This document shows positions 1 to 26,450 of a stretch of DNA of 64,000 bases, one piece after another. The stretch spans positions 146,001-210,000 of the forward strand of contig JAOPHQ010000572.1 in NCBI GenBank assembly GCA_030340625.1, given 5' to 3'. The DNA is from Merluccius polli (Eukaryota > Chordata > Actinopteri > Gadiformes > Merlucciidae). The position numbers and the translations under genes are program-made. The notes under the pieces were generated by a model that did not search any database, was not told the DNA's origin, and saw nothing but the letters and a program-made list of their open reading frames with translations. Each line of letters begins with the position of its first letter. Position 1 is the stretch's first letter.

Positions 1-682
1 CAAGAGAGTGTCAAGATACAATAATCCCAGTTTTAAGCATTACTTAAAACACTTATTTCCAAAGTGGCCCTCGATGGACACAAACAATACATGGAAACAA
101 ACGCATCGATTGTCTTACAAACTGGATCGTCAACCCTTTCCAAGAGCTAAATAAACCGGTTTTGGCCCTGTCAGAATCAAAATATTCTCAATTGTAGGCT
201 ACATTTTGAGAAGTACTTTTTCTACAATAGGCTTACTGTCACACACTGGATACGTGTTTAAGGAAGTCCTTGTGAAGGCCAACACCGATGAGTCATTCAT
301 TAACGGCTGTGGGAGTTGTACGTTGAGCCTTCATTTCATTAGCCAGCTCCGGGTGGAGCCAGCCCCAATGTCGCCTACCGCAGGGCAGTGACAGGTGTAT
401 TTAGGTGTGTTTGTTGGCTCGCTCTCTCTCCCTGCTCTCTTTTCTGTGGGACTGCATTCTAAAGAGCGAAGACGTGGAGGTTGATAAGAGGTGTTTGTTT
501 GGCGAACTAGCTGAAATGTCAGACCAGTTTGAGATATTAACAGTGCCACTTTGTGACATTCCCAGTAGATAGTCCCAGTAGATGGATTTGTGAGAGTAAA
601 TCGTAATGCAATGGGGAAGTTTAAATTACAGAATTTCCACTAGTATGCTCTACTGAAAATGCTTTCTGTCTTGTCTCCACAG
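1..682. other. Sequence upstream of galnt6 coding exon 1
   Basis: No coding exon is recognisable. The short open frames here have no family features. The stretch ends in a good splice acceptor (pyrimidine-rich tract then cag at 680-682), so it is most likely the end of an intron that follows a non-coding first exon of galnt6 lying outside the window or unrecognised within it. Confidence 0.5.
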
Positions 683-713
683 TCTTCAGTGTATCGGCCC
701 AGCATTTGCCAGC

Positions 714-7176
<6,463 letters not shown>

Positions 7177-7832
7177 CCTCCCTGCTGGCCCAACACTGAC
7201 CTGTGGCCTACTGTCACTCTGAACATCTGGAGCCAGGACTCTCCTTTCAGTATTCATGATGCTGTAGAGCTTGGGCCAATCCCGAGGAACTTTAAAGATG
7301 GACTAGGATTAAGGGAATTGCACTCTGTAAATCATCTCAGTGACCTTTGACCCTGTTTTAAATGTATTTATGGTGGAAACTGAACAAATGATGGAAAGAC
7401 AATTGGGAGGTGGTTGGGGTTTCTTGGTACTGAGGATGAAGACTTTCCAGTCAGAACATGGAGCATAATGAGAACTGTTGTGACCTGGAAACAGTGCCTT
7501 TTTCACACTCCAGCTTTGAAAATCAGTGTCCTCTTTGACTGACGACGAATGTTCGATTATGTGCTACAGTGACAATGGAAATGGTTTTGCGAAAGGGAAT
7601 TATGTCAATTTATTATGTTAACTTTAATCATTTCTATTTATTTGTTTTATAAATTTGTATTTAATCAATTGCAGGGTTTATATTTTTGTTACAAATGTAT
7701 TGCTTTAATGTTTTTTCTTTGAAAGGGCAATTTTATTGGGCAGCCTCAAACATTTTAACCTGCATTAAGGAACTTCCACTGCAGCCTTTTGTTCAGAATT
7801 TGATAGGTTCTTGATTGGTTTGATTTGGAGAT

Positions 7833-7838
7833 AATAAA
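7833..7838 (+). terminator. Poly(A) signal of galnt6
   Basis: AATAAA lies about 660 nt after the galnt6 stop, which gives a plausible 3' UTR of about 680 nt. No stronger signal lies between. Confidence 0.6.
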
Positions 7839-8218
7839 GCCTCCTTGGTTAATGAGTTATGGTTGTGGATTGATAATGTGGTGTAAAAACTACAAATGCA
7901 TTTGTACAAAAGTGAATGTTGCATGTGAATAGGTAACATGGTGCAGGTTTTGAGATTAGGCTATGATTGAGGCTACTTGATGAGACAGATATAAAAAAAA
8001 AAGACAAATATATTAAAAATGCTTTACCAACCAATGTCCACATGCCTTCACTAGGCAGTAATACTGCCTGTAGGCCTGCCTCGTGGCACTTAATACCTAT
8101 TTGTTAATGTGCCTACATATAGACGGGCCTGTTGTTAGTCCAAGGAGTGGCTGTGGCAGTTTATCAAGGTGTGTATCTAATGGGTGTCAAGCAGAAATGT
8201 ACACACCAGCTCCTCCCA

Positions 8219-8405
<187 letters not shown>

Positions 8406-8604
8406 TGAGTGACCACAGCATGGTATATCCACAGAGGGCACCTTCCACGGACTCCCTATAGGGGGCAGCAGTGAGTCGCGGAGCGGCGCTGTCGTTTGAC
8501 GGCTGTGACATCCCCCGACCCGCGCCCCACACCGTATAGTTGAGTCTGGGAGGTTGAAAGCAGGGTAGTAGTCTTAAGGGAAGAACCGGGACAGGTTGAG
8601 GACG

Positions 8605-11600
8605 ATGAGCACCGAGGCCATGACCCGCTCCGAGGTGCTAGGACGGCTCCGGACGGAGCTGTACGGGGACCGTCCGGCCCATGGGGGCGGCGCGCACCTC
8701 TTCATCGTGCTGGGAGCTTCCGTGAGTACCGCCCCTCATATGGCCGGTGTTGTACGGTAGAATGTTATCGTGTTAACTTGTGAGGAACGCCTACCTGGAA
8801 CCACCCCGGTAGCACCCACTTTGTAGATTCGCAGATTCGTTAGTTAAGTTCAGTTGGTTCAATTTGATGGTTGTGCATTTCATTCTATTTGTAAATAAAG
8901 TTCTACTAACACATGTTACCCGTGTCTGAAAACATCATTATGTGTAACAAGTCGAAAACTATTGCCAACACTCAAACACATAAAAGCAACCGAATTAGAA
9001 TAGTGTTCCAAACGGGACTTGAACTCACAGTCATAAGTAGTCTCAAATGTGAAGGCTATCAGCGGAATATGCCCTATCTTGTTGAGCTATACGGTCGCTG
9101 CTTCAACTCTCAGGCAACTAGACTTCATATAAATAATAATAATAGGAATGTATATTATTGATAACAAGTTAACACAACGGATCATGGTAGATGGTTATCG
9201 TGTCAAATCGTGACATAGGCGGACCACGTCAATGTTTTGCAAAAGGTAAGATCATTAGGCCTACTAAAACTACAAGAGAGATCAAACGGCCAAATAAATA
9301 ATGAAGCTAACACACACACAGGGCTATGTTATATATATATAGAGAGAGAAAAATAAATATTAGCCTATATAGGCCTACAAAGAACACAAAACGAACCATA
9401 AATTGGGTTAAACGTCTCCGCTCATGGGTAACGAACTCGCGTGACTTTGACGCAGAAATGTCCTAACGTCCTGGCCGTAATGTATTACACCACACGATGT
9501 CACCCTGTCAATCGGACAACATCGTTATATTAAACCCTACATCACTCAAGTCTTTAGTCAACAGGAACTACACAGTTTATCCATGTTAACTTGTGATGAT
9601 GAGCCACTGAGTAACCGAGGCCATGCGTCGTTGTGGCGACGTTCTTTGTAGGCCTATATAGGCTAATATTTATTTTTCTCTCTATATATATATAATATAT
9701 AGCCCTGTGTGTGTGTTAGCTTCATTATTTATTTGGCCGTTTGATCTCTCTTGTAGTTTTAGTAGGCCTAATGATCTTACCTTTTGCAAAACATTGACGT
9801 GGTCCGCCTATGTCACGATTTGACACGATAACCATCTACCATGATCCGTTGTGTTAACTTGTTATCAATAATATACATTCCTATTATTATTATTTATATG
9901 AAGTCTAGTTGCCTGAGAGTTGAAGCAGCGACCGTATAGCTCAACAAGATAGGGCATATTCCGCTGATAGCCTTCACATTTGAGACTACTTATGACTGTG
10001 AGTTCAAGTCCCGTTTGGAACACTATTCTAATTCGGTTGTTTTTATGTGTTTGAGTGTTGGCAATAGTTTTCGACTTGTTACACATAATGATGTTTTCAG
10101 ACACGGGTAACATGTGTTAGTAGAACTTTATTTACAAATAGAATGAAATGCACAACCATCAAATTGAACCAACTGAACTTAACTAACGAATCTGCGAATC
10201 TGCAAAGTGGGTGCTACCGGGGTGGTTCCAGGTAGGCGTTCCTCACAAGTTAACACGATAACATTCTACCGTACAACACCGGTCCTAAGTGGTGGTGGGG
10301 GGACTGAGATGGATACTTTTTGTAGCAATTCGTTTAGTTGCTGTAACTGCACGTTTTTTTTACTGATGCTTTTACTGTGAGGGATGTGGCGTTGTTGTTG
10401 TTGTTGTGGTTGTTGTGGTTGACTTGGTTCACTTTTGGGACATTGGTGGGTCATCAGGTCAAGTCTTCAAGTAAGTTTGTATTAAACACCACCACAACAA
10501 CACCAGGTGAAACATGTATCTATATAGTCTAGTCAAGTCTGTGTCTAATCTAGTCTGCCTGTATCTAGTCTGTCTGTATCTAGTCTAGTCTGTCTGTATC
10601 TAGTCTAGTCTGTCTGTATCTAGTCTAGTCTGTCTGTATCTAGTCTAGTCTGTCTGTATCTAGTCTAGTCTGCCTGTATCTAGTCTCTGTATCTGTGTCT
10701 AGTCTGCCTGTATCTAGTCTAGTCTGCCTGTATCTAGTCTAGTCTGTATCTGTGTCTAGTCTGTCTGTATCTAGTCTAGTCTGCCTGTATCTAGTCTAGT
10801 CTGCCTGTATCTAGTCTAGTCTGTATCTGTGTCTAGTCTGTCTGTATCGTGTCTACTCTGTATCGTGTCTACTCTGCCTGTATCTAGTCTGTATCTAGTC
10901 TAGTCTGTATCTGTGTGTAGTCTGTCTGCATCTAGTCTAGTCTGTCTGTATCTAGTCTTAGTCTGTCTGTCTAGTCTAGTCTGTCTGTATCTAGTCCAGT
11001 CTGTATCTACTCTGTATCTAGTCTAGTCTGTCTGTATCTAGTCCAGTCTGTATCTACTCTGTATCTAGTCTAGTCTGTCTGTATCTAGTCTAGTCTGTAT
11101 CTACTCTGTATCTAGTCTAGTCTGGCCGTGTCTAGTCTTAGTCTGTCTGTCTAGTCTAGTCTGTCTGTATCTAGTCTAGTCTGTTGCAGGCTGTAAAACT
11201 ATATAGTGTAGTGGTGGTGGCAGCCAGTGTTGAGGAAAAGTCAGAGGTCAAAGGTCATCACTTTACTTTGTCAAAGGCTTACACGTGGTGACACATGTGG
11301 CTCAACACACTATGTATTCCTAACACAGAGACATCCTGTTTTGTTTTGTTTTTGTTTAAACTTGCATGTCTCCTCTCTCCTTGAAGACTAGATTTCTGTT
11401 TATTCAACATGCAATCCTGGGTACAAATTAGAAACTTCCTTGTTCCTTCCCTCCCTCCCTCCCTCCCTCCCAGCAGGATTACCCAACACCACACCAACAG
11501 ACTGGTCAGCTCTTGCCCCACACTGTGGCCACTGACAGTTGACTCATTCATCCAATCTTTGGACTCGGGTTCACTAGCTGTCATGGTGGCAGCGCTACAA

Positions 11601-13754
11601 AAAAGGGGAAAAAAAGCAAACAAAGCCATTGTCAAAATATGTGATGTGCTTTCTATCGTTTCAACAGGGAGATCTCGCGAAAAAGAAAATCTACCCCACA
11701 CTATGGTGAGTGTTAACGTTAAACGCATACAACTGGTAAAAAAAACAGGCTAGTCTGGTCCGTCCACGGTTCCCCCATAAGTAACCTGTGGAGCAGCTTA
11801 ACCTTTCGACTACATTACTGCGCACATTACTGCGTCCGTTTACTTGTTACTCGCTTTCCCCAGGTGGCTGTTCAGAGATGGACTGCTCCCAGAAAACACG
11901 TACTTTGTTGGCTTTGCCCGCTCTAAATTGAGTGTAGAGGACATCAAAAAAGCATGTCTACCTTACATGAAGGTAATGAACCCTGTTCTGTTTCCTTTGC
12001 TCTCGCTCTTTCTCCAAGAAACCTCGACTTTCTGGGTAAAAAAACCCCTAATAAATATATTTCGCTTTTTTAAAAAATGTATCTATCAGGTTGCGGAGGA
12101 TGAGAGTGAGTGTCTGTCGGCCTTCTTCAGTAGAAACTCCTACCTGAGCGGCAGGTATGACGAGGGGGGCTCCTTCTCCCAGCTCGACGCCCATCTGTCC
12201 TCTCTGCCCGGTGGGGCCGACGCCAACCGACTCTTCTACCTGGCTCTCCCGCCTACCGTCTATCACCGTGTCAGCGCCAACATCGGCACCCACTGCATGA
12301 GCCTCAAGTGAGTGCCCGTCCGCCTCACTCCCCCCATGAATCGTGATATACTCAAGTCCATGCGAAACCGCTGATCGCAAATGTTTAACCGATCCGTGTC
12401 ATGGCGATGCAGAGGCTGGACCAGGGTGATCGTGGAGAAGCCGTTTGGCCGGGACCTCCAGAGCTCCCAGGAGCTGTCGGCGCATCTGTCCTCCCTGTTC
12501 AAAGAGGAGCAGATCTACCGCATAGACCACTACCTGGGCAAGGAGATGGTCCAGAACCTAATGGTGCTCAGGTACCATGATTATGACGAGCTTCCACCAG
12601 GGGTCACTGTTTCTAGGATGCCTTGATTTGTCTTGTGTTGCGTTTTGTGCTGTAATGTGTTTGTGTTCCCCATGGCAGGTTTGGAAACCGCATCTTCGGC
12701 CCCATATGGAACCGGAGCAGTGTGGCCGCTGTGGTCCTGACCTTCAAGGAGCCGTTTGGGACTCAGGGCCGCGGAGGATACTTTGATGACTTCGGTATCA
12801 TTCGGTATGAGAGAGAGAGAGAGATATGAACCGAGGAGGTATTGAATACATGATATTGCATGAGCGCTCAAATAAATAATTTTTCTGTTTATTTAAAAAA
12901 AAAAAATGTTGTTCTCTTCATGATTTAGCGATGTAATGCAGAACCACCTCCTCCAGATGCTGTCTTTGGTTGCCATGGAAAAGCCTGCCTCCACAAGTTC
13001 AGATGATGTGAGGGATGAGAAGGTACATGATTTTATTTTATACTCTGTACAAATAAACGTAACTCTGCAATCGACAAATCATGTGCGGGTAAATCACCAA
13101 AAGGTTTTTTTTTCTTCTGTTGATCCGTTCTGTGTGCCGTAGGTGAAGGTGCTGAAGTGCATGGCACCTGTCGCCATGTCGGACGTGGTGCTGGGTCAGT
13201 ATGTCGGGGACCCCGAGGGCCAGGGACCGGCCAAGCTCGGTTACCTTGACGACCCCACCGTGCCCAAGGGCTCCTGCACGCCAACCTTCGCCACGGCGGT
13301 GCTCTACGTCCGCAACGAGAGATGGGATGGTGGGGACATTTTTTTTTGATTTTTTACACTTTTCCACCTTCCTGTATGCTTTAAAAAAAAATCCCCAACT
13401 CTGTTTCATGTTGTGCCTCTTTTTTTTCTTCTATTTCTTTCATCCTTCCACCTACCCCCCCATCTTTTCATCAGGCGTTCCCTTCATCCTGCGCTGTGGC
13501 AAGGCACTGAACGAGCGCAAGGCAGAGGTGCGGCTGCAGTTCACAGATGTGCCGGGGGACATCTTCGGCGAGCGCTGCGTGCGGAACGAGCTGGTGGTCC
13601 GCGTGCAGCCCGACGAGGCCATCTACCTGAAGATGACCACCAAGAAACCAGGGGTCTACTTCAGCCCGGAGGAAACTGAGCTGGACCTCACCTATCGGAA
13701 CAGATACAAGGCAAGGACAAGAGGCCCGCGCACGCACGCACACACGTACATCAG

Positions 13755-13842
<88 letters not shown>

Positions 13843-15806
13843 CCATGTGTCCTGTTTTTGTGTCCATGCTTATAATAAGCAGATGAGATCGAGTGTATTG
13901 AAAGAGAAATGGATTGCGTTACATCGTGTCATTAGAGTGCATTCTAAGCACTGTGTAATCTAAGCACACTGCTTAGAAACTAAACGCAGGTGTACAGCAC
14001 GCCTGCCAACCTTGAGCCCTCAGAAAAAGGGAGATTTTCTGAAACCACCATGGGGGTCTGGGGTGTTGAAGGGAATCACAAAATAAAAAGCAGACAGAAA
14101 ATCAATCATTTTCATCCTTACATACATACAATCAAAATAGATCCATGTGATACACTAGGTAATACTTTATTGTAATTATTTTAAGTACCCCCCCAGGGAA
14201 TTGGCATGTCAGTAGTAGTATCGATACTAATAATGGTGTATTTCTCATTTCATCCCCTAGGATGTGAAGCTCCCAGACGCATATGAGAGACTCATTCTGG
14301 ACGTGTTTTGTGGCAGTCAAATGCACTTTGTCCGCAGGTACATAGAACAATTTCCCTGCAATAATGAATCATTAATAAATATGATATAGGTTATAATTAC
14401 TATTTAACATATGTCTGTAGTACATGCCGATTGCTACAGATGGCAACAATCACCTGAATTCAATTTCACTTTAATATGATTTATTTTTATTTTTTACTCC
14501 AGCCCGGAGTAAAATCTTGTTTTTATTTAGTTACTGCAGGAGACATTCTTGCCCTGTGTAGAGGAATATAACAATACAGACACTCCCACAAGGGCAGTCT
14601 TGCTACGGCAGAACTAATGACAAGCCCAGCGCCTTCAGCTTCCAAAAGAGGTGTATATACAAGTCAGCGAGCGACAAGAACAGGTCTCAAAGCAGGATTA
14701 ACATTGAATGCAATTTTGAGAGGTGGAGAGAATTGAATAATGTGAAGGGGATAGAGTTGGACCGCGAGTTGGCCACATCAGTTGTGAGTGAGTGCTGGCC
14801 ACCGTAGCAAGTGGGAGGGGCTTTGTTGAGCATTATTTCCTGAGGGCGGTTTGAAGGTTGCAATGTTGTGCCTAGCAACTGCTAGCAAACCACTAAATGT
14901 GCAAATCTTACACATTGTCTCTTTAAGGAAGAGGTAGGGGTTAGGTATATTGCCCAAGGATGCCTACAGGTAAGTTTGGGATTGAACCCAGTACCTTTTT
15001 CGAGCTGGGAGTCAAACACCTTATAACCACTGACTACACTATCTTGCCCCCACATGTTTAGTGTATTTGATCAGAAAGCAGCCTTTTGACTGTATACATA
15101 ATCTCTTCCTGTGACAGTGATGAGTTGCGGGAGGCGTGGAGGATCTTCACCCCACTGCTGCACCACATCGAGGGCCAGAAGACACCACCCATCCCCTACA
15201 CTTATGGAAGGTAAACACACGTAGCATGTGGCCACACTGCTCAACACATTTTTGCTTTTTTTCAAATGTATGGAAGTTACTTAAAGGTTTGTAGAATGAA
15301 AGCTCATTCATTTGCTCTGTATCCACCAATGGTGGGAAATTACAATGAGAGAACGTGACGTTTTGTTTTATCAGTAACGAATAAAAAAGATCTCAATATT
15401 ACCTGGCTTGAAGACATAGTAGCTACTTGTTTGCTTGCTTGTGGTTTTGTTTTTCGACGCTCTTTGTGTCTATAACGTCACCGTTGCGCCAAAGAGCCAA
15501 TCAGCTCTCTGGCGCTAACTCCTGGCCATGAGAGGCCGCTTAGTGTGCAAAGTTACATAGTGGAGCGTTACGCAGAATGTTGCTTTGGTTTATTGTGTTT
15601 AGTTTCTGTGTTTCTACACAAATGCAGTTCCTAACAGAAAAATAAGTTCATTGAGTTGGATAGTCCTAACCGTTGAACCCCTTTCCTCTTCTCCTGGTTG
15701 TCATGACAGCCGCGGCCCACCTGAGGCGGACGAGCTGATGCAGAATGTGGGATTCCACTATAAGGGAAGTTACCAGTGGGTGAAGCCCCACAGCGCATGT
15801 TCATAA
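8605..15806 (+). CDS. g6pd: Glucose-6-phosphate 1-dehydrogenase (12 coding exons)
   Basis: Cytosolic enzyme oxidising glucose-6-phosphate with NADP+, the first step of the pentose phosphate pathway. Coding exons: 8605-8721, 11668-11705, 11864-11972, 12090-12307, 12413-12571, 12679-12804, 12929-13022, 13143-13329, 13475-13710, 14261-14337, 15118-15210, 15710-15806. The total is 516 residues (human 515), and exons 2-11 have the human lengths (38, 109, 218, 159, 126, 94, 187, 236, 77 and 93 nt). Motifs: NADP fingerprint GASGDLAKKK split by intron 1; substrate-binding and catalytic RIDHYLGKE in exon 5; EKPFGRD just upstream; the structural-NADP region in exons 8-10. Intron 9 uses a GC donor (AAG then gcaagg). 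Intron 1 (2.9 kb) contains a large palindrome and a minisatellite. The start was chosen as the ATG beginning a frame that runs into the fingerprint; the first 25 residues are poorly conserved, so an alternative nearby ATG (8620) is possible. Confidence 0.96.
8744..10282. repeat. Large palindrome (642-bp arms) in g6pd intron 1
   Basis: Left arm 8744-9385 and right arm 9641-10282 are reverse complements over about 642 bp with only a few differences (for example one base near 8823 and a small change in a TA-rich patch near 9335). The spacer is 255 bp. Each arm includes a tRNA-like piece: read on + at 9920-10025 it has an A-box-like TAGCTCAACAAG and a B-box match GTTCAAGTCC. Shorter related inverted motifs (GTGTTAACTTGT) occur again inside the arms, which suggests nested or composite mobile DNA. 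No protein domain is encoded. Confidence 0.95.
10518..11184. repeat. Minisatellite, about 20-bp unit (g6pd intron 1)
   Basis: About 30 imperfect copies of a unit close to TCTAGTCTAGTCTGTCTGTA, with variants lacking one TCTAG or using CTGCCTG or TCTGTG. No unique spacers separate the copies, so this is an ordinary tandem array. Confidence 0.95.
13757..13840 (+). repeat. (AC)42 microsatellite (g6pd intron 9)
   Basis: An 84-nt CA tract starting 46 nt downstream of the GC splice donor of g6pd intron 9. It is in the sense orientation as a CA repeat. Confidence 0.97.
14932..15053 (-). mobile_element. tRNA-derived SINE, copy in g6pd intron 10
   Basis: Read on the minus strand it begins with a G-rich start, then AAGATAGTGTAGTCAGTGG (A-box-like), GGTTCAATCCC (B box) and a TACCTGTAGGCATCC block. 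The same order is seen in the copy at 31654-31840. The 3' tail is missing here. Confidence 0.6.
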
Positions 15807-15911
15807 CAGCGTTCACTTCACTTCAATCATTCACTGGTGGCATCTTTGTGATTTATTTGTTTTCACTGTTTGAAGAAAAAGTATACTGCCTTTTGTCCCC
15901 TTTTGGCTGAA

Positions 15912-15983
15912 AATAAATGTTGACATAAATCTGACTGATTTTCTTTGATTTCTTTGAGTGTTCACATGTAAATTGTAAATAAA
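15912..15983 (+). terminator. Poly(A) signals of g6pd
   Basis: AATAAA at 15912-15917 and again at 15978-15983, about 105 and 170 nt after the stop, predict short alternative 3' UTRs. Confidence 0.65.
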
Positions 15984-22575
<6,592 letters not shown>

Positions 22576-23650
22576 GTTACACCTGTTAACGTCCAGAAAC
22601 GGCCGTGTTGTTTTTCGACATTGTGCTAATACAAAAAATTCACATGCGTCTCTTTAAATTATACTATCCTAGACCCGATACAGCCTATCGCCTGTTCCAA
22701 AGGTGATGTCCGATGACATTACATTTACAGGATAATCGTTGATCGCATCCCACCATGACCTAACTGTGTGCAGGTATAACGCCTACGTATCTTTCATGTA
22801 CATACGGTCACAGTCGCATTATTAGCCCTCAGCTTTCTGTGTGAAACAACAGCCTGCTGTTGTACACAGGTGTGTGACACAGACACCAGTTGTCGTCCCT
22901 CCCACTTGCACACCTACACATTTGCATGCCCCTCCTAATTGGATGTGAACGTTAACAGGCAAATTTAACTAAATGACCAAGTCTCACTCGTAAGACTATA
23001 TAAAATAAAATACACATTAAAAAAAAAGAAAAAGAAAAAAAAGTTTAAAGGGTCGCTTGATTTTTAATACGTTTTATTTTCTTGCTGCATAACAAAGTGT
23101 GTATTTGAACAAACAATGTGCAAAGGGATCGGTGTTCGTGTAAATGCATACTATATAATATAAATCTCTTCTGGGATTAATAAAGTACCATTTTAATGCG
23201 GGAAGTGAGCAGGTTCAGAAAGTAACGCGTTACTTGCTGTAACGCAACAGCACGCTTCTTCTGGCTACTTGAAACTCGCCCACCAGCAGCCCTTTGCCAA
23301 ACTGCAGTCATGTAACATACTGTTTCCGGCTCTGTGCTAAAGTGAAACGTCGTGGAAAGTAAAAGCCTTTCTGATTCGACTGTCCGTGTGAATCTACGAT
23401 GCCAGTGGATGTTTCAGTCTAGGGGGACTTTTATTGTGAAGTCGGACCCTTGGCTCTAAGCGGAAACGCGCTCCATTATTGTGGCATGCTGAGGAAGACA
23501 GTTCTCTCTCCCCACCTCCCCATGCTAGTGAAATTACTTAGCTAGCGACATAGCAACCTAGAACAAGCAGTTTCTCACAATATTATGACGTTTTGCCCGT
23601 AATATCTTCATCGGATTTCCTAGAGAGCTGACACGAAACCATCTTACAAC
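22576..23650. promoter_or_regulatory. Shared head-to-head region of cerk and naa10
   Basis: The start codons of cerk (minus) and naa10 (plus) lie 1.07 kb apart and point away from each other, so promoters for both must lie here unless cerk has a distant first exon. The naa10-proximal 300 bp holds several CpG sites and no clear TATA box, as expected for a housekeeping promoter. No motif was assigned with confidence. Confidence 0.5.
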
Positions 23651-25232
<1,582 letters not shown>

Positions 25233-25594
25233 GTCTGCCATCCTAGCAAATTTTTAAAATTCATCCTGCACCTCTTTTTAGCGTCTACCTGGCAATATTT
25301 ATGGCCCCAAACAAATGCCTACTTTACATCATCCATTTTTTTGTGTTATTCGCACATTTGTTTTCAGATATCTTCACTATTGGTGACCAACAAAGGAGAC
25401 TTGAGAACGGAATGAATGAATGGGGAGGTTTTTTCATTGAAACAAATATTACGAGTTAATAACTGCTGTCAATGTTTTTATTTGGACTTGCTGTTGTCAC
25501 CACTTTTAGGATTTCCCCCATCTCTGGCTAGACTTTTGCCTGAATCTTCAATTGTCACAATCAGTTTTCTTGAAGTAGTCACAGAAATACTTGA

Positions 25595-25600
25595 AATAAA
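25595..25600 (+). terminator. Poly(A) signal of naa10
   Basis: AATAAA about 365 nt after the naa10 stop is the first clear signal in the 3' flank. Confidence 0.6.
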
Positions 25601-25770
25601 AATTTCAAATAATTCCTTTGTTACTCTCATTTCTTAGGAGTAGCCGATGCAGTGTACAGATCCAATCTATAGTAACTACAAACTACAATACGAAAAAGTA
25701 GTGACATGCAATTAATCCTTCTCCATTTGAGACCATGTCCCCATGCGTTGTGAATAGTAGAAAATAATAA

Positions 25771-25820
25771 TTCATTGCATTTATATAGCGCTTTTCAAGA
25801 CACCCAAAGCGCTTTACATA
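25771..25820. repeat. Palindromic fish repeat
   Basis: TTTATATAGCGCTTTTCAAG followed by CACCCAAAGCGCTTTACA forms an imperfect hairpin around AGCGCTTT/AAAGCGCT. This core is very common in fish genomes as part of short interspersed repeats. Confidence 0.6.
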
Positions 25821-26303
25821 GTGTGTGTGTGTGTGGGGGGGGGGATATGACACCTCATCTGCTAAGTGTTTATATTAAGGATTTTGGTATGTATATTTTC
25901 ATGTGAGAGGTTCTCTGAACATTAATCTATTTACGGCTGAACCATATTAATGTCTAGCGTTGTCGACGCTTCTCTGGTTTCATGAAAAACATTGAGTCAT
26001 GGCTGATGAGAAAACTATTTAAAAATGTTAAGGTTATTGTATTTATTTGTTTGTGTGCAGTATGCCGGTAAATCCTTTCAACAAACAATGTAGGTTATGG
26101 GTATGAGGTTTCCTTTATCTTGATTCCAGTTGGGTGCAGCAGGGGGAGGTAGTGAGGAGGGTGAACCTGTTTGCTGAAACTTGAGGACAGAGAACAGGAA
26201 GCTCAGCAGCAGGCTGACAAGTCAGGTGCCCATATATATTGTGTTGCTTATGATGACACTGCTGTTTTTATACGTACGGGGTGGGACAAGATCACCATTT
26301 TTC

Positions 26304-26450
26304 AGAATGACCATACATTTACACACCAAACATTTTGAATTTTGAACAGGAGTGATGACGTCTCGATGCGTATAAGAATGACCGTACATTTGCACACCAA
26401 ACATTTTGAATTTTGAACAGGAAGGAGTGATGACGTCTCGATGCATATAC
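26304..26450 (+). repeat. 71-bp tandem duplication
   Basis: Copy 1 (26304-26374) and copy 2 (26375-26450) share AGAATGACC, CACACCAAACATTTTGAAT and GTGATGACGTCTCGATGC in the same order. Copy 2 has a 4-bp insertion and a few substitutions. Confidence 0.9.

Noticed and set aside
8913..10113. Two nearly identical 82-codon open frames on opposite strands
   Set aside because: They are the two arms of the palindrome; no domain, and tRNA-like non-coding sequence runs through them.
10518..11184. CRISPR-like repeat array
   Set aside because: Direct tandem copies without unique spacers, in an intron of a vertebrate gene.
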